64,000 nucleotides of DNA from Novosphingobium sp. (GCF_039595395.1 NZ_JBCNLP010000001.1:620001-684000); one strand, 5' to 3'; counted from the first letter of the stretch, positions 56,038 to 64,000 are shown. Made by a program: numbers and translations. Notes: a model not told the origin generated them from the sequence alone.

Positions 56038-57189
56038 ATGGCCCTTGAGAACTTCGACATCCCCGCCTTCCTGCGCGACGACTGGCAGCGCCAGCCCCGC
56101 CTGTTCCGCAAGGCCTTCCCCGCCTTCACCAACCCGCTGGAGCCCGACGAACTGGCGGGCCTCGCCTGCGAGGAGGGCGTGGAATCGCGCCTGATCTTTC
56201 AGGATGGCGAGAAACTGCGTATGGAAAACGGCCCGCTGGCCGAGGCGCGTTTCGCCACGCTGGGCGCGCAGCCCTGGACGCTGCTGGTGCAGGCGGTGGA
56301 TCAGCATGCCCCCGATGTCGCCGATCTGATCGAGCCCTTCCGCTTTATCCCCGACTGGCGGATCGACGATGTGATGGTCAGCTATGCCAGCGATGGCGGC
56401 GGGGTGGGCCCGCATTTCGATCAGTATGACGTCTTTCTGGTGCAGGGCCTTGGCCGCCGCCGCTGGAGGGTGGGGCCGCGCTGCGATGACACCACGCCCC
56501 TGCGCCCGCATGAGGATCTGCGCCTGCTAGAAGGGTTCGAGCCCACCGGCGACTTCGTGCTGGAGCCGGGCGATATGCTCTATGTACCCCCCGGCTTCGC
56601 GCATGATGGCGTGGCGGTGGGCGACGATTGCATGACCTATTCGATCGGCTTTCGTGCCCCCTCGCGCCACGATCTGATCGAGGGCTGGAGCGAGGAGCTG
56701 CTCTCCCGCGAGAATGACGATGACCGCTATGCCGACCCCGGCCTGCCCGCTCAGGACCATCCGGGCGAGATCGCGGCCTCGGCGCTGGACGACCTGCACC
56801 GGATGGTGACGGAAAGCCTGCAGGATCGCGAGGCCTTTGCCCGCTGGTTCGGCTGCCATAACACTACGCCCAAATATGCCGATCAGGACTGGCGCCCCGA
56901 GGAACCCGTCACCGAGGACGAAGTGCGCGAGGGGCTGGAAGAAGGTCTGGCACTGTACCGCAACCCGGCCAGCCGCTTTGCCTTTGTGGCGCGGGGTGGG
57001 GATGCGCTGTGGCTGTTTGCCGATGGCACCTGTTTCGAGGCTTCAGGCGCGAGTGCCGAACTGGCGAAGCACATCTGCGCCGGCGGGGCGATCGAACCCG
57101 ATCCGATGGTGGTCGATCAGCCCGAAGCCATCACCCTGATTGCCGCCCTGTGCAATCAGGGCAGTCTGGCCTTCGAGGACGAAGATTAA
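56038..57189 (+). CDS. Ribosomal protein uL16 3-hydroxylase-type cupin (RoxA/YcfD)
   Basis: 383-aa JmjC-like Fe(II)/2-oxoglutarate oxygenase. Metal ligands in G-P-H-F-D-Q-Y-D (His and Asp of HxD) near residue 125 and the distal His in P-P-G-F-A-H-D-G near 193. The C-terminal part is helical with a winged-helix-like end, as in YcfD, which hydroxylates Arg81 of ribosomal protein L16. Target inferred by family. Its stop overlaps rluE by 4 nt in a convergent arrangement. Confidence 0.92.
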   Translation: MALENFDIPAFLRDDWQRQPRLFRKAFPAFTNPLEPDELAGLACEEGVESRLIFQDGEKLRMENGPLAEARFATLGAQPWTLLVQAVDQHAPDVADLIEPFRFIPDWRIDDVMVSYASDGGGVGPHFDQYDVFLVQGLGRRRWRVGPRCDDTTPLRPHEDLRLLEGFEPTGDFVLEPGDMLYVPPGFAHDGVAVGDDCMTYSIGFRAPSRHDLIEGWSEELLSRENDDDRYADPGLPAQDHPGEIAASALDDLHRMVTESLQDREAFARWFGCHNTTPKYADQDWRPEEPVTEDEVREGLEEGLALYRNPASRFAFVARGGDALWLFADGTCFEASGASAELAKHICAGGAIEPDPMVVDQPEAITLIAALCNQGSLAFEDED

Positions 57190-57752
57190 CGCCCGAAGCG
57201 GGGGATCACTCCCTCGCGCCATTCGCCCTGCGGGATGCCCTCGACGGTCCAGTCGCCGATGCTCCAGCGCACCAGCCGCAGAGTGGGCAGGCCCACGGCG
57301 GCGGTCATGCGGCGGACCTGCCGGTTGCGGCCCTCGCGGATGGTGAGGCGCAGCCAGTGGTCGGGCACGCTTTTGCGGAAGCGTACCGGGGGATCGCGGA
57401 GCCAGAGGTCGGGCGTTTCGATGGCCTCGGCCTCGGCAGGGAGGGTGGGGCCGTCTTTCAGCATCACGCCGCGGCGCAGGTTTTCCATCGCGGTTTCGTC
57501 TGGCGCGCCTTCCACCTGCACCAGATAGGTCTTGGGCAGCTTGAAGCGCGGATCGGCGATGCGGGCCTGAAGGCGGCCATCATCGGTGAGCAGCAGCAGG
57601 CCCTCGCTGTCGCGGTCCAGCCGACCGGCGGGATAGACGCCCGGCACTTTCACAAAGTCCGAGAGCGTGGCGCGCGTGCTGCCTTCCGTCCCCGCATCGG
57701 TGAATTGCGAGAGCACATCGAACGGCTTGTTGAGCAGGATCAGACGGGGCAT
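57186..57752 (-). CDS. rluE: 23S rRNA pseudouridine synthase, RluE-type
   Basis: 188 aa. RsuA-family catalytic motif G-R-L-D-R-D-S-E-G-L-L with the nucleophilic Asp near residue 46; Y-L-V-Q-V-E-G, I-R-E-G-R-N-R-Q-V-R-R-M and L-R-L-V-R-W complete the family. No S4 RNA-binding domain, as in RluE, which acts on 23S rRNA U2457 in E. coli. Last gene of a - strand run with the spermidine synthase-like and RNase H-like genes. Confidence 0.92.
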   Translation of the reverse strand: MPRLILLNKPFDVLSQFTDAGTEGSTRATLSDFVKVPGVYPAGRLDRDSEGLLLLTDDGRLQARIADPRFKLPKTYLVQVEGAPDETAMENLRRGVMLKDGPTLPAEAEAIETPDLWLRDPPVRFRKSVPDHWLRLTIREGRNRQVRRMTAAVGLPTLRLVRWSIGDWTVEGIPQGEWREGVIPRFGR

Positions 57753-57761
57753 CGGATGAAC

Positions 57762-58136
57762 CTATAGCCTGCCGTGATGGCGTTCCAGCGCAATTCCCGC
57801 CAGATTTTGCGCGCGCTTGATATGGCGCACCCGGACTCGATCAAAGCCCGCCGCCAAAGCCGTGAACTGCGCATGATAGGCCTTGAAGCGCTCCGTCTTG
57901 CAGGGCCAGTCACCCCGTGCCTGATGCACGATCATCGCGGCATCGCCCAGCAGCGCCACATCCTTCGCGCCCAGATCCCGCGCCAGCTCCAGGGCATGGA
58001 TCAGCGCCAGCCATTCGGCATCATTGTTGTCGCCCGTGCCGCAATCCGTGCGGATATGCGCCTTACCGCCCGTCACCACCGACGTTTCCAGAACGCCGGG
58101 GTTGGGGCGGCAGCCGCCGTCAAACCATAGTTTCAT
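57762..58136 (-). CDS. RNase H-like protein with incomplete active site
   Basis: 124 aa. The RNase H fold is clear: F-D-G-G-C-R-P-N-P-G (first Asp, residue 6), N-N-D-A-E-W-L-A-L (Glu), L-L-G-D-A-A-M-I-V (second Asp). The last block H-I-K-R-A-Q-N-L-A-G-I-A-L lacks the usual fourth Asp (x-x-x-A-D-x-L-A). Activity may be reduced or absent. Starts 15 nt after the spermidine synthase-like gene and ends 9 nt before rluE. Confidence 0.85.
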   Translation of the reverse strand: MKLWFDGGCRPNPGVLETSVVTGGKAHIRTDCGTGDNNDAEWLALIHALELARDLGAKDVALLGDAAMIVHQARGDWPCKTERFKAYHAQFTALAAGFDRVRVRHIKRAQNLAGIALERHHGRL

Positions 58137-58151
58137 CGGGCCACAGCTTCA

Positions 58152-58838
58152 TCAATCCTCAGCTTCACCGGGCTTCCGGCAGAACCAGATGAAATGGCGC
58201 GGCCCCTTGTTGTTGGGCCGGGCGCGCACAAAGCGCTCCTCCACCTCGAAGCCGGTGTCTTTCAGGCGCTTCACAAAGGCATTGTCCTGATGCGCCGACC
58301 AGATCGCCAGCATGCCGCCGGGGCTCAGCGCATGCTTGGCCGCGCGCAGGCCGCGCCCGGTGTAGAGCCCGTTGTTGCCCTCGCGCACCAGACCATCGGG
58401 CCCATTGTCGACATCGAGCAGGATCGCGTCATAGATGCCATGCGCCGCCCTGATGGCATTGGACACATCGTCCTCAACCAGCATCACGCGCGGATCGTCA
58501 AGGCAGCCCGCCGCCACCTCGGCCATGGGACCTCGTGCCCATTGGATGATCTCGGGCACCAGCTCGACCACGGTGATGGCGGAATCCTGCCCCAGCACGT
58601 TCAAGGCCGCGCGCAGGGTAAAGCCCATGCCATAGCCGCCGATCAGCCAGCGCTGGGGCCCGCGCTCACCCAGCCGCTCGTGAGTCATCACCGCGAGGCT
58701 GTCCTCGGAGTGATGCATGCGGGTGGTCATCAGCTCATTGCCCGCGAGGGTAATCATGAAATCCGCGCCGCGACGCATCAGGCGCAGCTCCACGCCATCG
58801 GGCACCTGCGCGGTGCCCAGCAATTCGGGCTCGATCAT
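58152..58838 (-). CDS. Spermidine synthase-like methyltransferase-fold protein
   Basis: 228 aa from the ATG at 58838, behind CAGGAAA. Segments L-I-G-G-Y-G-M-G-F-T-L for the cofactor loop, V-V-E-L-V-P-E-I for the acidic ligand and I-L-L-D-V-D-N-G-P replace the canonical G-G-G-D-G and D-S-T-D of true spermidine synthases. The missing aminopropyl-transfer residues suggest a different activity. Together with aguB at 11.4 kb it might hint at polyamines, but that link is weak. Confidence 0.85.
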   Translation of the reverse strand: MIEPELLGTAQVPDGVELRLMRRGADFMITLAGNELMTTRMHHSEDSLAVMTHERLGERGPQRWLIGGYGMGFTLRAALNVLGQDSAITVVELVPEIIQWARGPMAEVAAGCLDDPRVMLVEDDVSNAIRAAHGIYDAILLDVDNGPDGLVREGNNGLYTGRGLRAAKHALSPGGMLAIWSAHQDNAFVKRLKDTGFEVEERFVRARPNNKGPRHFIWFCRKPGEAED

Positions 58839-58904
58839 GACTTGTTTCCTGCTGGCTGCTTCATCGGCGCGGCCCCTAGCACAGGCCCGCGCCAAAAAGC
58901 GAAT

Positions 58905-60659
58905 CTAGTGCTTCTCCGCTCCCCGCGTCGTGCTGCGCGCCTTGAGCAGATCGTGACGCGACAGAATGCCGATCACCCGCGCGCTGTCATCCTCCAGGAT
59001 GGGAATGCGCCCGATGCCGGTCTCCACCATCAGATCGGCCACCGCGCCGATGGGGTCGCGCCGCCGTGCAAAGGGCTGCGAGGCATCGGACACGACCTCG
59101 GCCAGCGTCTGCTCGCCCGGCGTGCCCTCCACCCGCCAGCGCAGCGCGTCCGAGCGCGAGACCAGCCCCAGCAGATGCTGCTCGCCATCCACCACCGGAT
59201 AGGAGCGGTGCCGGGCGCTCTGGGCGAAGAAGGCGGCGGCCTCGCGGATCTGCATGGCGCCCGACAGGGTCTGCGGATTGTGAGTCATGATCTGCCCGGC
59301 CTGCATGAAATCCAGCGGATCGACGGTGTATTCCTGAAGGATATGCCGCCCGCGCCGGGCGATCTTCTCGGTCAGGATCGAGCGGCGCATCACCAGCACG
59401 CTGATGCCATAAGCACCGATGGAGGCGGCCATCAGCGTGGGCGTCGCGTTGAACTGCCCGGTCAGTTCGGCGGCGAACAGGGCACCGGTCAGCGGCGCGC
59501 GCATGGCGCCGCTCATCATCGCGCCCATGCCCGCCATGGCCCAGAAGCCCATCGGACCGGGAAGAAAGTGGCCAAGCAAGGCCCCCGTCGCTCCGCCCAG
59601 AATCAGCAGCGGCGCCAGCACGCCGCCCGATGTGCCCGAACCCAGCGCCACCAGCCACACCGCCGCCTTCACCACCAGCAGCAACGCGATCATCTTGAGC
59701 GTAAACGCTCCATCGAGCAGCAGCTGGATGTTGCCATAACCCGCGCCCAGCACGCGCATATCGATCCAGCCGCCGATGCCCACAGCCACGCCGCCCAGCG
59801 CGGGCCACCACATCCAGTGGATGGGCAGGCGGTGGAACAGATCCTCGATGCGATAGAGGCAGGAGGAAAGCAGCGCCGCCTCCAGCCCGATCAGTCCGCC
59901 CAACGCCAGCGCCATGCCCGCCACGCCGCCGCCGAAGGGCAGGCTGGTGCTCATGGGAAACAGCGGGCCATGGTCCAGCAGCAGTTGGCGCAGGGCAAAG
60001 CTGACCAGCACGGCGACGGCCACCGGCACAAAGCTGCGCGGCTTCCATTCGAACAGCAGCACCTCCACCGCCAGCAGGATCGCGGCGAGCGGCGTACCGA
60101 AGATGCCGGTCATGCCCGCCGCCGCGCCCGCCACCAGCAGCGTCTTGCGTTCCGCCGCGCTCAGCCGGAAGCATTGCGCGAAGAGCGAGCCGATCGCCCC
60201 GCCGGTCATGATGATCGGTCCCTCGGCGCCGAAAGGCCCGCCGCTGCCGATCGAGATCGCCGAGGACAAAGGCTTCAGGATCGCTACCTTCAGGGACAGG
60301 CGGCTCTCGCCATAGAGGATCGCCTCGATGGCCTCGGGAATGCCGTGGCCGCGGATTTTCTCCGAGCCGAAGCGCGCCATCAGCCCTACGATCAGGCTGC
60401 CGATCGCCGGGATCGCCAGCACCCACAGGCCGACATGACTGTCCGCGATTTGGGAGGCGCCGGTCGAGACGCTGCCGAACCAGAACAGGTTGGTCGCCAG
60501 CGCGATCAGCCGCAGCAGAACCCATGCGCCCAGCGCGCCGCCCGCGCCCGCGACCGTGGCGGCCAGCGCCAGCATCGCCATGCGCCAGTCGGCGCTGTGA
60601 TCGCCCAGCGGTTTGGGGCTGGCATCGGGCCGCGCGATGGTGTCAGGTGGGGGGACCAT
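58905..60659 (-). CDS. ClC-type chloride channel/transporter with CBS domains
   Basis: 584 aa. About ten to twelve helices. ClC filter motifs: S-I-G-S-G-G-P-F-G-A-E-G-P with the gating Glu near 144, and G-S-G-T-S-G-G-V-L-A-P near 325. Two C-terminal CBS domains (about 455-580), which usually bind nucleotides. Presence of the gating Glu alone does not separate channel from H+/Cl- exchanger. Divergent from the MarR gene with a palindrome between them. Confidence 0.93.
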   Translation of the reverse strand: MVPPPDTIARPDASPKPLGDHSADWRMAMLALAATVAGAGGALGAWVLLRLIALATNLFWFGSVSTGASQIADSHVGLWVLAIPAIGSLIVGLMARFGSEKIRGHGIPEAIEAILYGESRLSLKVAILKPLSSAISIGSGGPFGAEGPIIMTGGAIGSLFAQCFRLSAAERKTLLVAGAAAGMTGIFGTPLAAILLAVEVLLFEWKPRSFVPVAVAVLVSFALRQLLLDHGPLFPMSTSLPFGGGVAGMALALGGLIGLEAALLSSCLYRIEDLFHRLPIHWMWWPALGGVAVGIGGWIDMRVLGAGYGNIQLLLDGAFTLKMIALLLVVKAAVWLVALGSGTSGGVLAPLLILGGATGALLGHFLPGPMGFWAMAGMGAMMSGAMRAPLTGALFAAELTGQFNATPTLMAASIGAYGISVLVMRRSILTEKIARRGRHILQEYTVDPLDFMQAGQIMTHNPQTLSGAMQIREAAAFFAQSARHRSYPVVDGEQHLLGLVSRSDALRWRVEGTPGEQTLAEVVSDASQPFARRRDPIGAVADLMVETGIGRIPILEDDSARVIGILSRHDLLKARSTTRGAEKH

Positions 60660-60702
60660 GGGGATCTTTTCCGGGACTGCTTGCGAAAGGGATGGGTCAT
60701 TT

Positions 60703-60719
60703 ATATCGTAACACGATAT
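60703..60719. promoter_or_regulatory. Palindromic operator between ClC and marR genes
   Basis: ATATCGT (60703-60709), AAC, ACGATAT (60713-60719), a perfect 17-bp dyad. Its placement 24 nt before marR and 44 nt before clc is that of a MarR autorepression site. Confidence 0.75.
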
Positions 60720-60742
60720 TGTTCAAGTCATGAGAGACCGCG

Positions 60743-61165
60743 ATGACGAATGAGAACAGCATCGGCGATCTGGCCGATGAGGATTACACCGCATTGGCGG
60801 ATTTCCGCCATGCGCTGCGCCAGTTTCTGGCCTTCAGCGAGCAGGCCGCGACCGGTTGCGGGCTCACCCCGCAGCAGCATCAGGCGCTGCTGGCGATTCG
60901 CGGGGCGGGCGACCGCGCCGTCACCGTGGGCTATGTTGCCGAGCGGCTGATCCTCAAGCCTCACAGCGCCACCGGCCTGATCGACCGTCTGGAGGCTCTG
61001 GGCCTTGTCGAGCGTCATGCCGCGCCCGGAGACCGCCGCCGCGCCCTGCTGGTGCTGACCGACAAGGCGCGCGAGCAACTCGCCCGGCTGACCGCCACCC
61101 ATCGCGAGGAAATCCTGCGCCTGCGCCCGCTGCTGACCGATGTGCTTCACCAGATGGGGCTGTGA
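60743..61165 (+). CDS. MarR family transcriptional regulator
   Basis: 140 aa winged helix. Helix-turn-helix block V-A-E-R-L-I-L-K-P-H-S-A-T-G-L-I-D-R-L near residues 65-85, followed by the wing with D-R-R-R-A-L-L-V-L-T. Cys39 (G-C-G) is the only cysteine, so thiol sensing is conceivable. Probably represses itself and the divergent clc gene, and perhaps the following HPP-family gene. Confidence 0.92.
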   Translation: MTNENSIGDLADEDYTALADFRHALRQFLAFSEQAATGCGLTPQQHQALLAIRGAGDRAVTVGYVAERLILKPHSATGLIDRLEALGLVERHAAPGDRRRALLVLTDKAREQLARLTATHREEILRLRPLLTDVLHQMGL

Positions 61166-61190
61166 CCCCATCGGACCGACAACAGAAAAT

Positions 61191-61252
61191 AGGCCCCCGC
61201 CAAGAAGAGAGCCTTGTCGCTGATCGCCAAAAGCCGTTAGGGGCGGGGGCCT
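61191..61252 (+). promoter_or_regulatory. Structured leader or terminator before the HPP gene
   Basis: AGGCCCCCGCC (61191-61201) and GGCGGGGGCCT (61242-61252) form an 11-bp GC-rich stem with a 40-nt loop, 26-112 nt from either gene. Followed by CTTAG, a weak T-run. Could end marR transcription or shape the HPP mRNA leader. Confidence 0.55.
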
Positions 61253-61277
61253 CTTAGCCCGCGCTCCAGGATCTTGC

Positions 61278-62360
61278 ATGACCACCCCGGCCTCCCGGTT
61301 TCACAGCCTTGCGCATTGGATCGGCATCCAGCCCGCCAGCACCCCCACGCGCATCGTGCAGGCCTTCATCGGCTCGGCGCTGGGGATTCTGTTCACCGGC
61401 ATGGTGATGCATCTGTGGCTGGGCAAGGTCGGTAATTTGCCGCTGCTGGTGGCGCCGATGGGGGCCTCGGCGGTGCTGCTTTTCGCGGTGCCGGCCAGTC
61501 CGCTGGCGCAACCCTGGGCGATCATCGGCGGCAACACGATGTCGGCGCTGTCGGGCATTCTATGGATGAAGCTGATCGGTGACCCGGCCTGGGCGGCGGG
61601 GCTCGCGGTGGCGACGGCCATCGCCATGATGAGCCTTGCGCGCTGCCTCCACCCGCCGGGCGGGGCGGTGGCGCTGACCACGGTGATCGGCGGGCCTGCG
61701 GTGGTCGGCGCCGGTTGGGGTTTTGCGTTCTTGCCGGTGGCGGTGAACTGCCTGCTGCTGGTGGGCATCGGCTGGCTTTACCATGCGGCGGTGCGCGGCA
61801 ATTATCCGCATCGTGCCGCCGCTTACGTGGCGCCTCCGGGCAGCAGTGTTGGCTACACGATGGCCGATGTCGATGATGTGCTGGCGCATTACGACGATCT
61901 GCTCGATGTCAGCAGCGAGGATCTCGACACGCTGTTCCGTCAGGTGGAGAGCCGCGCCTGGCGCCGCCTGCATGGGGTGATCCGCTGCGAGCAGATCATG
62001 CGCGCCGCCGAGCCGCTGGCGCTTGAGGCATCGCTGGATGAGGCCGCGCAGGCGCTGGCCCGGCAGGACCTGCGCGCCATTCCGGTGGTGGCGCAAGATG
62101 GCCATGTCGAGGGGCTGCTGGGTCTGGCCCAGCTTGCCGGCGCGCGCAGCGTGGCGGCGGCGATGGAGACCTCTCCCTGCCTCGCCTCGGGCGATACGCC
62201 CATCGATGAGGTGCTGCCGATCCTGTCAGGCGGGCGCTATCACGAGGCGATCGTGGTCGATGCGCAGGGGCGCTATGCGGGGCTGATCACCCAGACCGAA
62301 TTGCTGGGCGCCCTCTGGCGCGGCCATATCGCCGAGGCGATTGCGCATACTTCGGTTTGA
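61278..62360 (+). CDS. HPP family membrane protein with C-terminal CBS domains
   Basis: 360 aa. Four membrane segments (about 22-175) with the HPP signature C-L-H-P-P-G-G-A-V-A-L near 116. HPP proteins of cyanobacteria and plants transport nitrite across membranes; the substrate here is not known. Two CBS domains at about 235-355 (A-I-P-V-V, then G-G-R-Y-H-E-A-I-V-V-D) suggest adenylate control. Terminator and a long hairpin follow. Confidence 0.9.
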   Translation: MTTPASRFHSLAHWIGIQPASTPTRIVQAFIGSALGILFTGMVMHLWLGKVGNLPLLVAPMGASAVLLFAVPASPLAQPWAIIGGNTMSALSGILWMKLIGDPAWAAGLAVATAIAMMSLARCLHPPGGAVALTTVIGGPAVVGAGWGFAFLPVAVNCLLLVGIGWLYHAAVRGNYPHRAAAYVAPPGSSVGYTMADVDDVLAHYDDLLDVSSEDLDTLFRQVESRAWRRLHGVIRCEQIMRAAEPLALEASLDEAAQALARQDLRAIPVVAQDGHVEGLLGLAQLAGARSVAAAMETSPCLASGDTPIDEVLPILSGGRYHEAIVVDAQGRYAGLITQTELLGALWRGHIAEAIAHTSV

Positions 62361-62385
62361 AAATCCGGCGAAAGAGCCGGATTTT
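62360..62385 (+). terminator. Terminator of the HPP gene, overlapping its stop codon
   Basis: AAAATCCGGC (62360-62369), GAAAGA loop, GCCGGATTTT (62376-62385). The stem starts at the last base of the TGA. Confidence 0.8.
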
Positions 62386-62467
62386 GCGGCACCAGCCCAC
62401 TCCCCCGCCCGGCCACCCAGAGGATACCACCATAGGGTAACCGGGCGGGCGAGCGGGCTGGTGCCGC
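62386..62467. repeat. 82-bp long hairpin between convergent HPP and GGDEF-EAL genes
   Basis: Arms GCGGCACCAGCCC (62386-62398)/GGGCTGGTGCCGC (62455-62467) and CCCGCCCGG (62404-62412)/CCGGGCGGG (62441-62449), with a 28-nt loop. 22 perfect base pairs with one 5x5 internal loop. Confidence 0.75.
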
Positions 62468-62479
62468 AGGTTCAAACCC

Positions 62480-64000
62480 TCAAGCCCTGATGAACGCCTG
62501 TACCGGGGTCGATGCCTCCATCGGCTCCCACGCCGGGCGGCCCAGCAGATAGCCTTGCACCAGATCGCAGCGCGCGCCCTCAAGGAAACCGAGCTGCAGC
62601 GGCGTTTCCACCCCCTCGGCGCAGACGCTCATGCCCAGCGCGTGGCCCAGTTGCATGATGGCGCAGGCCACCGCCTCGGCCTGCCGGTCCGCGCCCAGAT
62701 CGTCGACGAAGCTGCGGTCCAGCTTCAGCCGGTCGAAAGGCAGCTTGCGCAGATAGTTGAGCGAGGAATAGGAGGTGCCGAAATCGTCCAGCGCAAAGCC
62801 CACCCCCAGATCGCGCAGGCTTTCCATCGAATGGCGCGCGCTGTCGGTATGGGTGATGATGGTGCGCTCGGTCAGCTCCAGGATCAGGCGCTGGGGCGGC
62901 AGGCCGGTTTCGCCCAGCACGCGCTGCACCAGCGGCACCAGCTCCTCGCGGCTGAACCAATAGGCCGAGAGATTGACCGAGATGGTCAGATCCTCGGGGA
63001 TCTCCAGCGCGGCCCGGCACGAGGCGCGCAGCACCCATTCGTCGAGCGCGCCGATCAGCCCCGAAGCCTCGGCCACCGGGATGAAGGTGGAGGGCACGAT
63101 GGGGCCATGGCCGGGGCAGGTCCAGCGCACCAGCGCCTCGTAACCGGTCAGCCGCCCGTCGCCGGTCAGGAAATAGGGCTGCCATTGCAGCTTCAACTGG
63201 TCCTGAGCAATGGCCTCTTCGAGCCGGTGCTCGATGGTGTTGTAGGAGGCATTGGCCAGCAGCGGCACCACCTCGTCGGCGATGACAAGCCGGTCGCGGC
63301 CCTCGCGCTTGGCCATATACATGGCCTCCTTGGCGGAGCGGCGCACCTCGGCGGCGGTGGTGCCGTGGCGCAGCGCCAGGGCGCAGCCCACTGACGCCGA
63401 CATCACGATCTGCCTGCCGTCTGAAGTGCCGTCGATCTCGATGGGGGCGTTGATGTCGGCGATCAGCCGCTGGGCGACGCGCCGCGCGATATCATGCGAG
63501 GCCGGGTCGGAGAGGATGATGGCAAATTCGTCGCCGCCGATCCGCGCGGGCACGTCGCTGGCGCGGATGCTGGAGGACAGGCGCTGGCCGATCTGGTTGA
63601 GCACATGGTCGCCCACCTCATAGCCATACTGCTTGTTGATGGCGCGAAAGCCGTCGAGGTCGATCGAGAGCAGGGCGAAGGGGCGTCCGGCAAAGGCCGA
63701 TTCCATCGCCGCATCCATCGCGGTTTCCAACTGGCGGCGGTTGGCCAGGCGCGTCAGCGGATCGCGGGTTTCGGCCTCGGCCAAGGTCAGATGGCTCAGA
63801 TGCAGGTCGAGCAGGTCGCTGGCGCTGGCGGCCAGTTGCGCCAGAAACTGGCGGTCGGCCCGATCGAACTCACGGGGCTCCCGGTCCATCACGCACAGCG
63901 TGCCGAGCGGCTGGCCGTTGGTCGCGAGAATCGGCGCCCCGGCATAGAAGCGGATGTGCGTGTCGCCCGTCACCAGCGGATTGTCGGCAAAGCGCGGATC
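62480..64000 (-). CDS. GAF-GGDEF-EAL protein, cyclic di-GMP synthesis/degradation, N-terminus cut
   Basis: 507 codons in the window; the start lies beyond the right edge. Partial GAF domain (F-A-D-N-P-L-V-T-G then I-R-F-Y-A-G-A-P-I), a GGDEF domain with intact R-I-G-G-D-E-F-A near residue 155 of the visible part, and an EAL domain with G-Y-E-A-L-V-R-W, E-L-T-E-R, and D-D-F-G-T-S-Y-S-S. Both catalytic signatures are complete, so it may both make and hydrolyse c-di-GMP; which dominates is not visible. Confidence 0.93.
   Translation of the reverse strand, partial: DPRFADNPLVTGDTHIRFYAGAPILATNGQPLGTLCVMDREPREFDRADRQFLAQLAASASDLLDLHLSHLTLAEAETRDPLTRLANRRQLETAMDAAMESAFAGRPFALLSIDLDGFRAINKQYGYEVGDHVLNQIGQRLSSSIRASDVPARIGGDEFAIILSDPASHDIARRVAQRLIADINAPIEIDGTSDGRQIVMSASVGCALALRHGTTAAEVRRSAKEAMYMAKREGRDRLVIADEVVPLLANASYNTIEHRLEEAIAQDQLKLQWQPYFLTGDGRLTGYEALVRWTCPGHGPIVPSTFIPVAEASGLIGALDEWVLRASCRAALEIPEDLTISVNLSAYWFSREELVPLVQRVLGETGLPPQRLILELTERTIITHTDSARHSMESLRDLGVGFALDDFGTSYSSLNYLRKLPFDRLKLDRSFVDDLGADRQAEAVACAIMQLGHALGMSVCAEGVETPLQLGFLEGARCDLVQGYLLGRPAWEPMEASTPVQAFIRA

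Noticed and set aside
11395..58838. Polyamine gene cluster linking aguB and the spermidine synthase-like gene
   Set aside because: The two genes are 47 kb apart, and the latter lacks the catalytic motifs of spermidine synthase.
58194..60746. 850-codon open frame on the + strand
   Set aside because: Runs antisense across the spermidine synthase-like and ClC genes. Gln/His/Arg-rich without any domain.
1..64000. CRISPR arrays, prophage, insertion sequences
   Set aside because: No regularly spaced identical repeats with unique spacers, no transposase, integrase, capsid or terminase motifs were seen in any gene.

Overview
The window is a GC-rich, densely coded chromosomal segment of an alphaproteobacterium, most likely a sphingomonad of the Novosphingobium/Sphingobium type. 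This is inferred from gene content (an hflK-hflC-degP run, a molybdopterin oxidoreductase of the isoquinoline 1-oxidoreductase type, a bacteriophytochrome with an HWE-type kinase, DUF2239 and DUF3309 proteins) and from codon use. No database search was run. No rRNA, CRISPR array, insertion sequence, phage or plasmid gene was found. One tRNA, tRNA-Lys(TTT), is present.

Layout. 1-3859 (-): envelope proteolysis, hflK-hflC and a DegP-type protease cut by the left edge. 4093-8391 (+): Mrp Fe-S carrier ATPase, molybdopterin oxidoreductase, ferrochelatase. 8388-12826: small conserved genes, RsmB, MsrA, N-carbamoylputrescine amidase, FolK, then tRNA-Lys. 12975-16330: a divergent glycosyltransferase-like gene and an outer-membrane barrel sharing an AT-rich promoter. 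16521-21092 (-): two operons with near-identical operators and leaders, pirin-OsmC-Dps and hydrolase-M17N-hypothetical-YoaK. 21297-28969: GH78 rhamnosidase, bacteriophytochrome kinase, acyltransferase. 29257-32582 (+): malic enzyme and CorA.

32.6-35.3 kb is the accessory part: six small, mostly leftward ORFs of lower GC. They are separated by seven copies of a dyad-symmetric repeat with conserved ends and variable centres, giving a gene-cassette-like architecture without a recognisable integrase in the window.

35393-49347: LLM oxidoreductase, DUF3309 peptide, a B3-type metallo-beta-lactamase-fold gene divergent from an AmpR-like LysR regulator, methyltransferase, FUSC transporter, UbiB-like kinase, aldo/keto reductase, a hemerythrin-like protein with lost ligands, YjbQ-SDR divergent from an HxlR regulator, DUF2239, and a large membrane protein. 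49337-64000: GlcG-like protein, ion channel, DUF4232, aldehyde dehydrogenase, M24 peptidase, DipZ-like CcdA-thioredoxin fusion, ribosomal-protein hydroxylase, RluE, RNase H-like protein, spermidine synthase-like protein, ClC channel divergent from MarR, HPP-CBS protein, and a GGDEF-EAL protein cut by the right edge.

Themes: oxidative and electrophile stress (MsrA, Dps, OsmC, pirin, chloroperoxidase-like hydrolase, SDR, AKR), envelope quality control, and several divergent regulator/target pairs whose shared intergenic regions each hold a clear palindrome. A second repeat family, a 9-bp-arm hairpin placed just after stop codons, occurs at five genes with compensatory stem changes.
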